From: Candidatus Contendibacter sp.
Lineage (GTDB): Bacteria; Pseudomonadota; Gammaproteobacteria; Competibacterales; Competibacteraceae
Reading direction: 5' to 3'
Assembly: GCA_029624675.1 (NCBI GenBank)
Contig: JARSSP010000047.1
Span: 1-64,000 of the forward strand
Length of the DNA stretch: 64,000 nucleotides
In this document: positions 45,454 through 53,148 of the stretch, one piece after another
Layout of the letters: each line of letters starts with the position of its first letter
Position numbering within the stretch: the first letter of the stretch is position 1
The notes under the pieces: generated by a model
Told to the model about the DNA's origin: nothing
Databases searched by the model: none
Seen by the model: only the letters and a program-made list of their open reading frames with translations
Position numbers and translations under genes: made by a program

Positions 45454-47043
45454 GTGTCTTCCGCCCACGATCCCCACGATCAGGCCGCGTTGATCGCGGC
45501 GCTGCGGCAACCGGCGCGTTATCCGTACCCGGTCGCGACCGTCGAGCATCTCCAGACCCACATTTCGCATGTGCTGCTGGCCGGTGACTACGCCTACAAG
45601 ATCAAGAAGCCCCTGAATCTGGGGTTTCTGGATTTTACCAGCCTGGAGCGGCGGAAATACTATTGCGAGGAAGAACTGCGCCTGAATGGCCGGCTGGCTC
45701 CGGAAATCTATCTCAACTGCCTGCCCATCGGCGGCGAACCGGCGAACCCGGTCCTGGGCGGCGGCGACACGGCCATCGAGTACGCGGTGCGGATGCGCCG
45801 CTTTCCCCAGGAGGGGTTGCTGGACCGGGTGCTGGCCGCCGGTCGGCTGAAACCGCGTCATCTGGACGCACTGGCCCGTCGCCTGGCCGAGTTTCACCGC
45901 GCCATTCCCGCCGCCGATCCCGCCGCGCCATTCGGCAAACCGGAACAGGTTCGCCAACCGATGCTGGACGATTTCACCTGCACCCGGCCATTGCTGGCCG
46001 ATCCCACCGACCGCGAGATTTTGGCCGCCGTGGAGCGCTGGACCCTGGCCGCCAGCGAGCGGCTGTGGCCGCGCCTGGCCGAGCGCAAGGCCGGCGGCTG
46101 GATTCGCGAGTGCCACGGCGATTTGCATCTGGGCAACATGGTGCTGACCGACGCCGGGCGAATCGTGATTTTCGACTGCATCGAATTCAACGACGATTTC
46201 CGCTGGATCGACGTGATCAACGACCTGGCTTTTCTCACCATGGATTTGCGCTTCCGCGACGCCGACGGTTTTGCTCAACGGCTGCTCAATACCTATCTGG
46301 AGTACAGCGGCGACTTCGCCGGCATGGCGCTGCTGTCCTACTACCAGGTCTATCGGGCCATGGTCCGCGCCAAGATCAACGCGATCCAGGCCAGCCAAGA
46401 CGGTATTCCGGGACCCGCCCGCATCGCCGCCGACGCGGCGTGCCGCGATTATTTGCGGCTGGCGCTGGTGTTGACCCAGGAACCGGCGCCGTTCCTATTG
46501 ATCACGCACGGCGTTTCCGGTTCCGGCAAATCGCGCCGAACCGGGCAATTGCTGGAACGATTTCCGGGCGTCATCCGCATCCGCTCCGATGTGGAACGCA
46601 AGCGGCTGTTTGGTCTCGGCCCCTTGGACGACAGCGGTTCCACCCTGGGCGGAGGACTGTACACGCCGGAGGCCAGCGCCCGTACCTATCAGCGCCTGCA
46701 CGATCTAGCGGACGGCTTGCTCGCCGCTGGCTGCCCGGTGCTGGTGGACGCCACGTTCATGAAACGCGCGCACCGCCAACCGTTCCGCGAACTGGCCGGT
46801 CGGCGGGGCGTGCCGTTCATTCTGCTCGACTGCGCCGCCGATCCCGATACATTGCGGGCGCGGGTCGCCGCGCGGCGGGCACGCGGCGACGATGCCGCCG
46901 AAGCCGATATCAAGGTACTGGAGCGGCAACTTCGATACGATGAACCACCGGTGGCCGATGAAAATCCGCTGAAAACCGATGGCGACGGCGACGTGGAACG
47001 ACTGGCCGCAGTAATCGCGGCGGCATGCAATACCGATTCTTGA
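45454..47043 (+). CDS. Aminoglycoside phosphotransferase-like domain fused to a P-loop kinase
   Basis: 529 residues. N-terminal APH-like kinase domain (HVLLAGDYAYKIKKPLNLGFLDFTSLERRKYYCEEEL; catalytic region CHGDLHLGNMV and IFDCIEFNDDF) and a C-terminal P-loop kinase domain (LLITHGVSGSGKSRRTGQLLERFPGV). This two-domain fusion is a known conserved family with unknown substrate. GTG at 45454 with TGGAG upstream is preferred; the frame is open from an ATG at 45349, but that would overlap the divergent PBP1B start. Followed 22 bp later by a sugar/nucleoside kinase. Confidence 0.85.
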   Translation: MSSAHDPHDQAALIAALRQPARYPYPVATVEHLQTHISHVLLAGDYAYKIKKPLNLGFLDFTSLERRKYYCEEELRLNGRLAPEIYLNCLPIGGEPANPVLGGGDTAIEYAVRMRRFPQEGLLDRVLAAGRLKPRHLDALARRLAEFHRAIPAADPAAPFGKPEQVRQPMLDDFTCTRPLLADPTDREILAAVERWTLAASERLWPRLAERKAGGWIRECHGDLHLGNMVLTDAGRIVIFDCIEFNDDFRWIDVINDLAFLTMDLRFRDADGFAQRLLNTYLEYSGDFAGMALLSYYQVYRAMVRAKINAIQASQDGIPGPARIAADAACRDYLRLALVLTQEPAPFLLITHGVSGSGKSRRTGQLLERFPGVIRIRSDVERKRLFGLGPLDDSGSTLGGGLYTPEASARTYQRLHDLADGLLAAGCPVLVDATFMKRAHRQPFRELAGRRGVPFILLDCAADPDTLRARVAARRARGDDAAEADIKVLERQLRYDEPPVADENPLKTDGDGDVERLAAVIAAACNTDS

Positions 47044-47065
47044 CTATTCGATGACGGAGGCGATG

Positions 47066-48055
47066 ATGGCGAAATACGACGTTTACGGGATCGGCAACGC
47101 GCTGGTGGATATGGAGTACGAGGTCGAGGTCGCCGACCTGGAGGTGCTGGGCATCGAGAAAGGCTTGATGACCCTGGTGGACGAGGAATGTCAGTCGCGG
47201 ATGATGGAGCATCTGACCGCGCATCCTCACCAGCGCGGTTCGGGCGGGTCGGCGGCCAATTCGATGATCGCGGTCCGCCAGTTCGGCGGAAGTAGTTTCT
47301 ATTCCTGCAAGGTGGCGGGGGACGATCTTGGCCATTTCTATATGAAAGACCTGATCGATGGCGGCGTGGACACGAACCATCATACCGAGAAGGAACCCGG
47401 TCATACCGGCCGCTGCGTGGTGCTGGTCACCCCGGACAGCGACCGCACCCTTTGCACCTTCCTGGGGATCAGCGGCGACTTGTCCACCAAGGAATTGGTC
47501 GAGGAGGCTTTACGTGATTCGGCCTACTTTTACATGGAGGGCTATTTGGTCACCTCGGACACCGCTCGCCAGGCGTGCATCGCGGCCAAGCGCATTGCCG
47601 AGGGGTCCGGGGTCAAGACCGCTATTTCCTTGTCCGACCCCAACATGGTTCGGCATTTCAAGGCGGGATTGCTGGAGATGATCGGTTCGGGCGTGGACCT
47701 GCTGTTCGCCAACGAGGACGAGGCCAGGGACATGGCGGGCGCGGCGGATTTGAACGGCACGGTCGCCTACCTGAAGACCGTCAGCCGGGAGTTCGTGATC
47801 ACGCGGGGTTCCAGGGGCGCGCTGGTTTGGGACGGACGGACGTTGATCGACATCGATCCGGTTAGAGTGGACGCGGTGGACACGGTCGGCGCCGGGGACA
47901 TGTTCGCTGGGGCGTTCCTCTACGGTCGGGGCCGGGGTTGGGACCACCGCCGCGCCGGGGCGCTAGCCTCGGCGGCCTCAGCCGAGTTGGTGACTCGGTT
48001 GGGACCGCGCATGGCGGCGGCGGAAACTCAGGCGATTTTACAAAGCTTCTGGTAG
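47066..48055 (+). CDS. PfkB-family carbohydrate/nucleoside kinase (adenosine-kinase-like)
   Basis: 329 residues. PfkB signature 1 region RGSGGSAANSMIAVRQFGG and signature 2 DTVGAGDMFAGAFLYG with the catalytic Asp. The N-terminus (MAKYDVYGIGNALVDMEYEV) resembles adenosine kinase and related sugar kinases. GGAGG is 5 bp upstream of the ATG at 47066. Substrate not determinable. Confidence 0.85.
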   Translation: MAKYDVYGIGNALVDMEYEVEVADLEVLGIEKGLMTLVDEECQSRMMEHLTAHPHQRGSGGSAANSMIAVRQFGGSSFYSCKVAGDDLGHFYMKDLIDGGVDTNHHTEKEPGHTGRCVVLVTPDSDRTLCTFLGISGDLSTKELVEEALRDSAYFYMEGYLVTSDTARQACIAAKRIAEGSGVKTAISLSDPNMVRHFKAGLLEMIGSGVDLLFANEDEARDMAGAADLNGTVAYLKTVSREFVITRGSRGALVWDGRTLIDIDPVRVDAVDTVGAGDMFAGAFLYGRGRGWDHRRAGALASAASAELVTRLGPRMAAAETQAILQSFW

Positions 48056-48176
48056 TGAGCACAGCCGAAAAGACAGAATCACCGAATCCGAGCAGGAAAC
48101 CGCCGATGATTGCGCGCACGGACTCAGATAAGTGCGAGCGGCTACAGATAGCCCTCCGATACCGCATTCTTTTACT

Positions 48177-48204
48177 TTAAATTGTATTATAATTGAGGTA
48201 TAAT
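48177..48204 (+). promoter_or_regulatory. Candidate sigma-70 promoter of the DUF4124-like gene
   Basis: A perfect TATAAT at 48199-48204 stands 16 bp after TTTAAA (48177-48182) in a strongly A+T-rich stretch. The transcript would begin near 48211, with GGGAGGA (48224-48230) and ATG at 48237. The -35 match is weak, so only the -10 is convincing. Confidence 0.5.
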
Positions 48205-48236
48205 GTATCAGGTAATGCAGCGTGGGAGGAAACGCC

Positions 48237-49052
48237 ATGAAACCCGTGCTGTTAATTTTCTTCATTGTTATCATCGCCACCGCGCCCACCACGCTTGGGC
48301 AATCGATTTACAAATGCCCTGGGCCGAACGGGCTCTCGTATTATCAGCAGACACCTTGCCCGCAGGGAGCGCGGATGGTCAGTCAGGACAACGGCAAGGA
48401 AAGTGGCACTCAGGACGCTGCTCCTCCTTCCCCAGTGGCCCCACCTACACCGCCGCCCGCCGAATCGAGCGGTCCAGGCGAGATCGCCACCGTACCCGTG
48501 CAAGGGCAGTCGATTTACAAATGCCCTGGGCCGAACGAGCTCTCGTATTATCAGCAGACACCCTGCCCGCGGGGAGCGCGGATGGTCATTCAGGACAACG
48601 GCAAGGAAAGCAGTGATACCGCACAGAAAGAGTTACCTGCCGAAACGAGCGGTCTTCGTGAAGGAGAGCAAAGATGGCTACAGGCTATCCGCCAGCGTGA
48701 GGCAGAGAGCGCACGATGGAAGTATGAGGGAACGGCGGGGGGAACGGCGGGGGGATCAGCGTGGCAAGGAGCTGAACGGGCGAGAGTCACGCAGACTCAA
48801 ACGTCGCCCACCGAGTCGAATAGCCCGCGTGCTCAAACATCGTCCACCGAATCGAACGGCTGGAGTGATGAGGCGGTACGAGAAATCCGCCGGCGCCAGG
48901 AAGAGAATGAGCGACGTTATCGTGAGCTAGTAGGGCAATCCAGCCGGGTTGAATCTAACCACTACCATGAGTACTCGCAGAAAGATATACAGCAACGGTG
49001 GCGTATGGATGAGAACAGAGATATACAGCAACGGTGGCGTATGGGACGGTAG
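48237..49052 (+). CDS. Secreted protein with duplicated DUF4124-like domain
   Basis: 271 residues starting with a signal peptide (MKPVLLIFFIVIIATAPTTLG). Two nearly identical DUF4124-like units follow (QSIYKCPGPN.LSYYQQTPCP.GARMV), each with paired cysteines, about 69 residues apart, separated by a Pro-rich linker. The C-terminal half is Gln/Glu/Arg-rich, has T-S-S-T-E-S-N repeats and ends with two copies of DIQQRWRM. Periplasmic or surface location likely. GGGAGGA precedes the ATG at 48237. The gene looks recently remodelled by internal duplication. Function unknown. Confidence 0.7.
   Translation: MKPVLLIFFIVIIATAPTTLGQSIYKCPGPNGLSYYQQTPCPQGARMVSQDNGKESGTQDAAPPSPVAPPTPPPAESSGPGEIATVPVQGQSIYKCPGPNELSYYQQTPCPRGARMVIQDNGKESSDTAQKELPAETSGLREGEQRWLQAIRQREAESARWKYEGTAGGTAGGSAWQGAERARVTQTQTSPTESNSPRAQTSSTESNGWSDEAVREIRRRQEENERRYRELVGQSSRVESNHYHEYSQKDIQQRWRMDENRDIQQRWRMGR
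48300..48404. repeat. In-gene duplicated 105-bp unit, first copy
   Basis: Matches 48507-48611 with only a handful of substitutions over 105 bp, in the same frame and orientation, 207 bp apart. Encodes the first DUF4124-like unit. Confidence 0.9.
48507..48611. repeat. In-gene duplicated 105-bp unit, second copy
   Basis: Partner of 48300-48404. The near-identity at synonymous positions implies a recent duplication or ongoing gene conversion. Confidence 0.9.
48984..49044. repeat. Two identical 25-bp direct repeats
   Basis: 48984-49008 and 49020-49044 are identical over 25 bp and encode the duplicated DIQQRWRM end of the DUF4124-like protein. They are offset by 36 bp, 12 codons, so frame is kept. 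Confidence 0.9.
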
Positions 49053-49205
49053 TAAACAACCCATATCTGTCGAACATGAGTGGAATCTGGCCGCTTTTTT
49101 GCGCTGACGGTCTCGATTCCCCCGTTGCCTGGCGTGGGGTGTCTGGAAATCCCTAGTTTATTGTCCACCGCCGAAGGGTTCGCGCCCGCCGGCGGATTTG
49201 TGTCC

Positions 49206-50120
49206 TCAAAAATTCTTGCGCAGGTCCATTCCGGTGTAGAGGCCGGCCACCTGTTCAGCGTAACCGTTGAACGGCAGGGTGTCGCGGCGGAACAGTTCGC
49301 CGATGCGCCGTTCCCGTTTCTGGCTCCAGCGCGGATGATCGACTTCGGGGTTGACGTTGGCGTAAAAGCCGTATTCGCTTGGATTTTCGCTGGCCCAGGT
49401 GGTGCGCGGTTGCTGCTCGGTAAAGCGGATTTTCACGATGGACTTGATGTTCTTGAAGCCGTATTTCCACGGCACGATCAGCCGTAGCGGGGCTCCATTC
49501 TGATTGGGCAACTCCTTGCCGTACAGCCCGGTCACCAACAGGGTCAACGGATTTATGGCTTCGTCCATCCGCAATCCCTCAACGTAGGGCCAGCTCAACA
49601 GGCGGGTGCGTTGCCCCGGCATTTGCGCGGGGTCAAGCAGGGTGGTGAATTCGACGTACTTGGCGCTGGCGGTCGGTTGGAAGCGCGGCAGGATTTTGTT
49701 CAACGGAATGCCCAGCCACGGCACCACCATGGACCAGGCTTCGACGCAGCGCAGCCGGTAGATGCGCTCCTCCGGTGGGTGCGGGGCCAGGAAATCCTCC
49801 AGCGCGTACTGACCCGGTTTTTCGCAATGACCCTCGACCGTCACGGTCCAGGGTCTGGTCTTCAGGCTGCCAGCGTTCTCGGCCGGATCGGTCTTGCCGG
49901 TGCCGAATTCGTAGAAATTGTTGTAGGCCGTGATGTCCTTGTAAGGCGTTGGCTTTAGGTCGTCGGCGGGTGGGGCCGCTTGAACCTCGCGCCAAACCGA
50001 CGGCAGCAGCGCGCCGAGGCCCAACGCAGCGGCGATTTTCAGGAACTCGCGGCGGCGGGCGTACATCTCGGGCGGAGTGATTTCGGACGGGCGGATGTCG
50101 GCGGGGCGTTGGATCAGCAT
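49206..50120 (-). CDS. msrP: Protein-methionine-sulfoxide reductase catalytic subunit MsrP
   Basis: 304 residues. Tat signal with twin arginines ([20 protein letters not shown], residues 21-40) and the molybdenum-ligand Cys125 in [20 protein letters not shown]. The family core [21 protein letters not shown] and [26 protein letters not shown] is intact. The molybdoenzyme repairs oxidised methionine in periplasmic proteins. The start at 50120 is internal to a longer open frame and gives the Tat signal at the right place. msrQ, the heme membrane partner usually next to it, is absent. Upstream 50121-50410 shows no recognisable gene. Confidence 0.92.
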   Translation of the reverse strand: MLIQRPADIRPSEITPPEMYARRREFLKIAAALGLGALLPSVWREVQAAPPADDLKPTPYKDITAYNNFYEFGTGKTDPAENAGSLKTRPWTVTVEGHCEKPGQYALEDFLAPHPPEERIYRLRCVEAWSMVVPWLGIPLNKILPRFQPTASAKYVEFTTLLDPAQMPGQRTRLLSWPYVEGLRMDEAINPLTLLVTGLYGKELPNQNGAPLRLIVPWKYGFKNIKSIVKIRFTEQQPRTTWASENPSEYGFYANVNPEVDHPRWSQKRERRIGELFRRDTLPFNGYAEQVAGLYTGMDLRKNF

Positions 50121-50410
50121 GGCGCGGGTCTCGATGGCGGTTGGTACCGTTGTGACCCGTCTCCATCTGGCGAGTTGCACCGAGGCGCGGTTGCCGTCAC
50201 CGGCCCTTGCTGGACAATAGGTCGGTGGGTTCCTTGGGAAATCGTTGGTATACCTGCTGACCGAGCCACTGAGCGACCCTGGAATGGCTTGGACGGCCCG
50301 CGCCGCGCTACTCCCTGGCGGCTGGTCAAACGGGTCCAGCGGGAAAGCCCAACCCACAGGGATAACCCTTTCAGGAAATGGCCTGTAGGGTGAAGGAGCG
50401 CGTCAGTCCG

Positions 50411-51043
50411 CTAGTCGGCGAGCTGATGGGTGATGGCGTAGTGCATCAGCTCGGCGTTGTTCTTCAAGTGCATTTTCTCCAGGATACGGGCGCGATAGGT
50501 GCTGATGGTCTTCACGCTGAGGGATAGGGTATCGGCGATTTCCGACACGGTTTTGCCGGAACCGATCATATGAAGGATTTCAAACTCGCGATTGGACAGC
50601 GTTTGATGCGGCAGCTCTCCGGGCGGTCCGGCCACATATTCCACAAGTTGCTCCGCCAGTTCTGGACTGACGTAGTGTCCGCCCGCCAGGACCTTGCGGA
50701 TGGCCAGCACCAGGTTCTCCGGGATGCTGGCTTTGTCGAGATAACCCGCCGCGCCGGCCTGCATGGCGCGTAAACCATACTGATCTTCGTGGTACACGCT
50801 GAGGATGAGAACGGGCAGCCGTGGCCATTCCTGGTGGATGCGTTTGAGCAGTTCCAGACCATTTTGATCGGGTAGGCCAATGTCCAGCACCACCACATCG
50901 GGTGAATGGGCGCGCAGCATCGCCAGTGCTTCCAGGGCGGAACCCGCTTCATGAATCTCGATATTCTTGAGTGCGTCTTCCGTGATCGCTCGAATGCCCC
51001 GGCGGGTTACTATGTAATCATCAACGATCAACATGCTGGGCAT
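50411..51043 (-). CDS. NarL/FixJ-type LuxR response regulator
   Basis: 210 residues. Receiver domain with Asp54 in VVVLDIGLPDQNG and Lys in YLDKASIPENL; C-terminal LuxR HTH (TLSNREFEILHMIGSGKTVSEIADTLSLSVKTISTYRARILEKMHLKN). The gene overlaps by 16 bp the 3' end of a small PAS fragment that looks like the remains of a sensor. No complete partner kinase is nearby. Confidence 0.9.
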   Translation of the reverse strand: MPSMLIVDDYIVTRRGIRAITEDALKNIEIHEAGSALEALAMLRAHSPDVVVLDIGLPDQNGLELLKRIHQEWPRLPVLILSVYHEDQYGLRAMQAGAAGYLDKASIPENLVLAIRKVLAGGHYVSPELAEQLVEYVAGPPGELPHQTLSNREFEILHMIGSGKTVSEIADTLSLSVKTISTYRARILEKMHLKNNAELMHYAITHQLAD

Positions 51044-51315
51044 GGGTTGACCCGCATCCGAGGTTTTAAGCCGGGATACGCACCCGCACCGTGGACGCGG
51101 CTCGCCGTCGTGTTCCAGAACACCAGCCGGCCGGCGTCATCCATCATCATTAAGGCGTCCGGCACGGCGCCGCCGATGCCGCGAAGGTGTTTCTCGCAGT
51201 CAGTCAGCGCCTGCCGCGCTGACTGTTGGTGGGTGAGGTCGAGGATGAAGCCCCCGATCCCGATGGGGTGGCTCTGCTCGTCCAGCAGGGCCTGGCCCGT
51301 TTCGATTGTTCTCAT
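51028..51315 (-). pseudogene. PAS-domain fragment, probable remnant of a sensor kinase
   Basis: 95 codons. The first part (HPIGIGGFILDLTHQQSARQAL) looks like the end of a PAC motif and is followed by the beginning of another PAS (HLRGIGGAVPDALMMMDDAGRLVFWNTTASRVHG). The second PAS stops after about 35 residues and runs into unrelated residues, and there is no kinase domain. It directly precedes, and overlaps, the response regulator, where a cognate kinase would be expected. It might instead be a short stand-alone protein, which I think less likely. Confidence 0.6.
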
Positions 51316-51405
51316 TTTTTAACCTTGGCAACGGGTTAGAATCCTGTAGGACGAATGCCGACATGAAATTCAGCCAATTGCCGATGCTGGTCATTCTCTT
51401 ATAAG

Positions 51406-51444
51406 TGTAACTTAAAAACTACTGTAATTTAAGAACACAGTGTT
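51406..51444 (+). promoter_or_regulatory. Operator-like repeats upstream of the collagen-like gene
   Basis: TGTAACTTAA (51406-51415) and TGTAATTTAA (51423-51432) are direct repeats 17 bp apart, followed by the perfect palindrome AACAC-A-GTGTT (51434-51444). They lie in an A+T-rich stretch 36-74 bp before the start codon of the collagen-like gene. The spacing suggests a regulator-binding site or promoter elements; which protein binds is unknown. Confidence 0.5.
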
Positions 51445-51479
51445 TGTCCGTGGGAAATGGAAAGGAGGAGGGAGTAATC

Positions 51480-52535
51480 ATGAAAACGTATCGAATGATG
51501 CCGGGTGTATTAATAGTTGTGGCGGCAATGATCTGTCTGCTGCCCGCCGCGCAAGCCCAGACCACAGAGGAAGAGACAGTCTATACAGGGTGTTACCATA
51601 AAAATTCTGGGATGTTGCGGATCATCGGAGACCCAATAGTGGGTTGCAAGCCCAATGAGACCATGATTCAGTGGAACCAGGTCGGTCCGCAAGGCGAACC
51701 AGGTCCGGCGGGTTCTCAAGGTCCAACAGGTCCGGCGGGTCCAGCAGGCGCAACAGGCCCGCAAGGTGAGCCAGGTCCGGCTGGCCCTCAAGGTCTGACA
51801 GGTTCGGCGGGTCCAGCCGGTCCCCAAGGTCCGAAAGGTGATACCGGCCTAACCGGTTCAGCCGGTCCCCAAGGTCCAAAAGGTGATACCGGCCTAACCG
51901 GTTCAGCCGGTCCCCAAGGTCCAAAAGGTGATACCGGCCCGGCCGGTCCACAAGGTCTGAAAGGCGATCAAGGCCCAATCGGTCTGAAAGGTGATAAAGG
52001 CGATACCGGCCCAGCCGGCCCCCAAGGCCCAGCCGGTCCAGCCGCAGTGAAAGCCGATGGCCCGTGCTATAACGACGACGTCAACCGTTATCAGGACTGC
52101 GGGAATGGTACGGTGACGGATACGGTGACTGGCTTGATCTGGGTGAGGAATGCCGGCTGCTTTGGGGGTAGACAGTGGGTAGCAGCAAACCAGACAGCGG
52201 CAGCGCTGGCTGATGGTCAGTGTGGTCTGCTTGATGGTTCATCCGCAGGAGATTGGCGGTTGCCCACGAAGGAAGAGTGGGAAGCGACGGTTGCTCAGGC
52301 AAGATATCTTGGTTGCTTGAGCCCTTCGCTGACCAACACCGCTGGTTCGGGTTGCTATTATAGTGGTGGATCAGAACCCTTCGTGGGCGTCCTGTCCAAC
52401 ATCATCTACTGGTCGTCCACGACGGACGCGTCCAATCCCAGCGTCGCGTGGTACGTGAGCCTCGGCAACGGCGGCGTGAGCTCGGTCAGCAAGAACGTCG
52501 GCGGCTACGTGTGGCCGGTGCGAGGTGGACGATGA
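51480..52535 (+). CDS. Secreted collagen-like protein with C-terminal DUF1566-like domain, candidate DGR target
   Basis: 351 residues. Signal peptide to about residue 26 (ending PAAQAQ); a short Cys-containing region ([28 protein letters not shown]); then 40 uninterrupted Gly-X-Y triplets rich in Pro, Lys, Asp and Gln (about residues 69-190), expected to form a collagen-like triple helix. The C-terminal ~160 residues resemble DUF1566/Lcl domains ([54 protein letters not shown]), a C-type-lectin-related fold. Legionella Lcl, a known adhesin, has the same combination. AAAGGAGGAGGG precedes the ATG. The last ~40 codons look like a DGR variable region. No other gene shares the promoter; likely a surface adhesin. 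Confidence 0.85.
   Translation: MKTYRMMPGVLIVVAAMICLLPAAQAQTTEEETVYTGCYHKNSGMLRIIGDPIVGCKPNETMIQWNQVGPQGEPGPAGSQGPTGPAGPAGATGPQGEPGPAGPQGLTGSAGPAGPQGPKGDTGLTGSAGPQGPKGDTGLTGSAGPQGPKGDTGPAGPQGLKGDQGPIGLKGDKGDTGPAGPQGPAGPAAVKADGPCYNDDVNRYQDCGNGTVTDTVTGLIWVRNAGCFGGRQWVAANQTAAALADGQCGLLDGSSAGDWRLPTKEEWEATVAQARYLGCLSPSLTNTAGSGCYYSGGSEPFVGVLSNIIYWSSTTDASNPSVAWYVSLGNGGVSSVSKNVGGYVWPVRGGR
52407..52532 (+). other. Candidate diversity-generating-retroelement variable region (VR)
   Basis: In frame with the preceding CDS. From GAC at 52425 to TAC at 52506-52508, 20 of 28 codons end in C and most are single-step variants of AAC (AGC, GGC, GTC, GAC, TAC), alternating with invariant-type TGG, GTG, GCG and AAG codons. 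The end GTGTGGCCGGTGCGAGGTGG is G/C-only at most positions, as expected of an initiation-of-mutagenic-homing-like segment. DUF1566-type VRs of known DGR targets have the same YWSST...AWYV...YVRPVRGG frame. No template repeat is in the window. Confidence 0.6.
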
Positions 52536-52550
52536 GAGGCTTCGGCGCTT

Positions 52551-52565
52551 AGGGTCTTCGACCCT
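52551..52565. other. Perfect hairpin 16 bp after the VR gene stop
   Basis: AGGGTC-TTC-GACCCT: a 6-bp stem with a 3-nt loop. Possibly a transcriptional terminator element or a DGR-associated structure together with the next hairpin. Confidence 0.7.
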
Positions 52566-52573
52566 TTGGGGGT

Positions 52574-52593
52574 GCAGGGGGTTTGCCCCCTGC
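52574..52593. other. Perfect 8-bp-stem, 4-nt-loop GC-rich hairpin
   Basis: GCAGGGGG (52574-52581), TTTG, CCCCCTGC (52586-52593), followed 6 bp later by TTTTT. Position and shape match the GC-rich hairpin/cruciform found just downstream of the variable region in DGR targets such as Bordetella phage BPP-1, but a rho-independent terminator is equally compatible. Confidence 0.75.
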
Positions 52594-52652
52594 CGCCGTT
52601 TTTGGAGGCGCCTTCGTACATGCCACCTCTCAAAGCGACGGTATCGCCACAT

Positions 52653-53108
52653 CCCCCCGGCCGCCACCTTCGCGACGACAAGATAGAGCCGGTTGGCCTC
52701 CTCCAGCTTCTCGATTTCCTTCTCAAACTCGAAGCGCTCGAAAATCTTGCGGACGTTTTCGGAAAAGCCGTCCGTGTATCGGGTCAGATGGCGACCCATG
52801 TGGTCGGGGTCACCCTTGAGCCGCCGGAAAGCGAGTTCGCTGTGATTGTGAAAGCCCAGGTCCTCGCCACCGCCCGCCACCTTGTTCAGGATCGGGTCGA
52901 TGTTCCGGACCTTCCCACCCTCAAGTTGATGGAACCGTTTTACGACCTCGGCCTTGGTGGATTCCAACACGCAATCGAACCGGCGCAATACCGTCATGGG
53001 CAGCATCACCCGTTCGTACTGCGGCGGTCGATAAGGGCCACGCAGCAGATCGGCGACGGACCAGATGAAATTCGCCAGTTCCTGAAAATGAGTTTCCTGT
53101 TCCTTCAT
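52653..53108 (-). pseudogene. Truncated hsdM (type I restriction-modification methyltransferase, N-terminal part only)
   Basis: From the ATG at 53108, about 152 residues match the HsdM N-terminal domain: MKEQETHFQELANFIWSVADLLRGPYRPPQYERVMLPMTVLRRFDCVLE, then GFHNHSELAFRRLKGDPDH and IFERFEFEKEIEKLEEANRLYLVVAK. Similarity stops near 52653, and the frame runs on to 52371 through the antisense of the collagen-like gene. The methyltransferase catalytic domain, hsdS and hsdR are all missing. The truncation point is where the accessory DNA carrying the collagen-like gene begins. Confidence 0.85.
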
Positions 53109-53148
53109 CGCGTTGACATCCTGACTGCCCGGTAACCGATCATTTCCT

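Noticed and set aside
50121..50357. N-terminal extension of MsrP up to 50357
   Set aside because: It would place the twin-arginine signal inside the protein; the Tat signal requires the start near 50120.
51700..52050. CRISPR-like regular repeats
   Set aside because: The repeats are in-frame Gly-X-Y codons of a collagen-like protein, not direct repeats separated by unique spacers.
52371..52652. Continuation of the hsdM open frame over the collagen-like gene
   Set aside because: After residue ~152 all HsdM similarity ends; the rest is antisense to the DUF1566 domain and is not believed to be protein.
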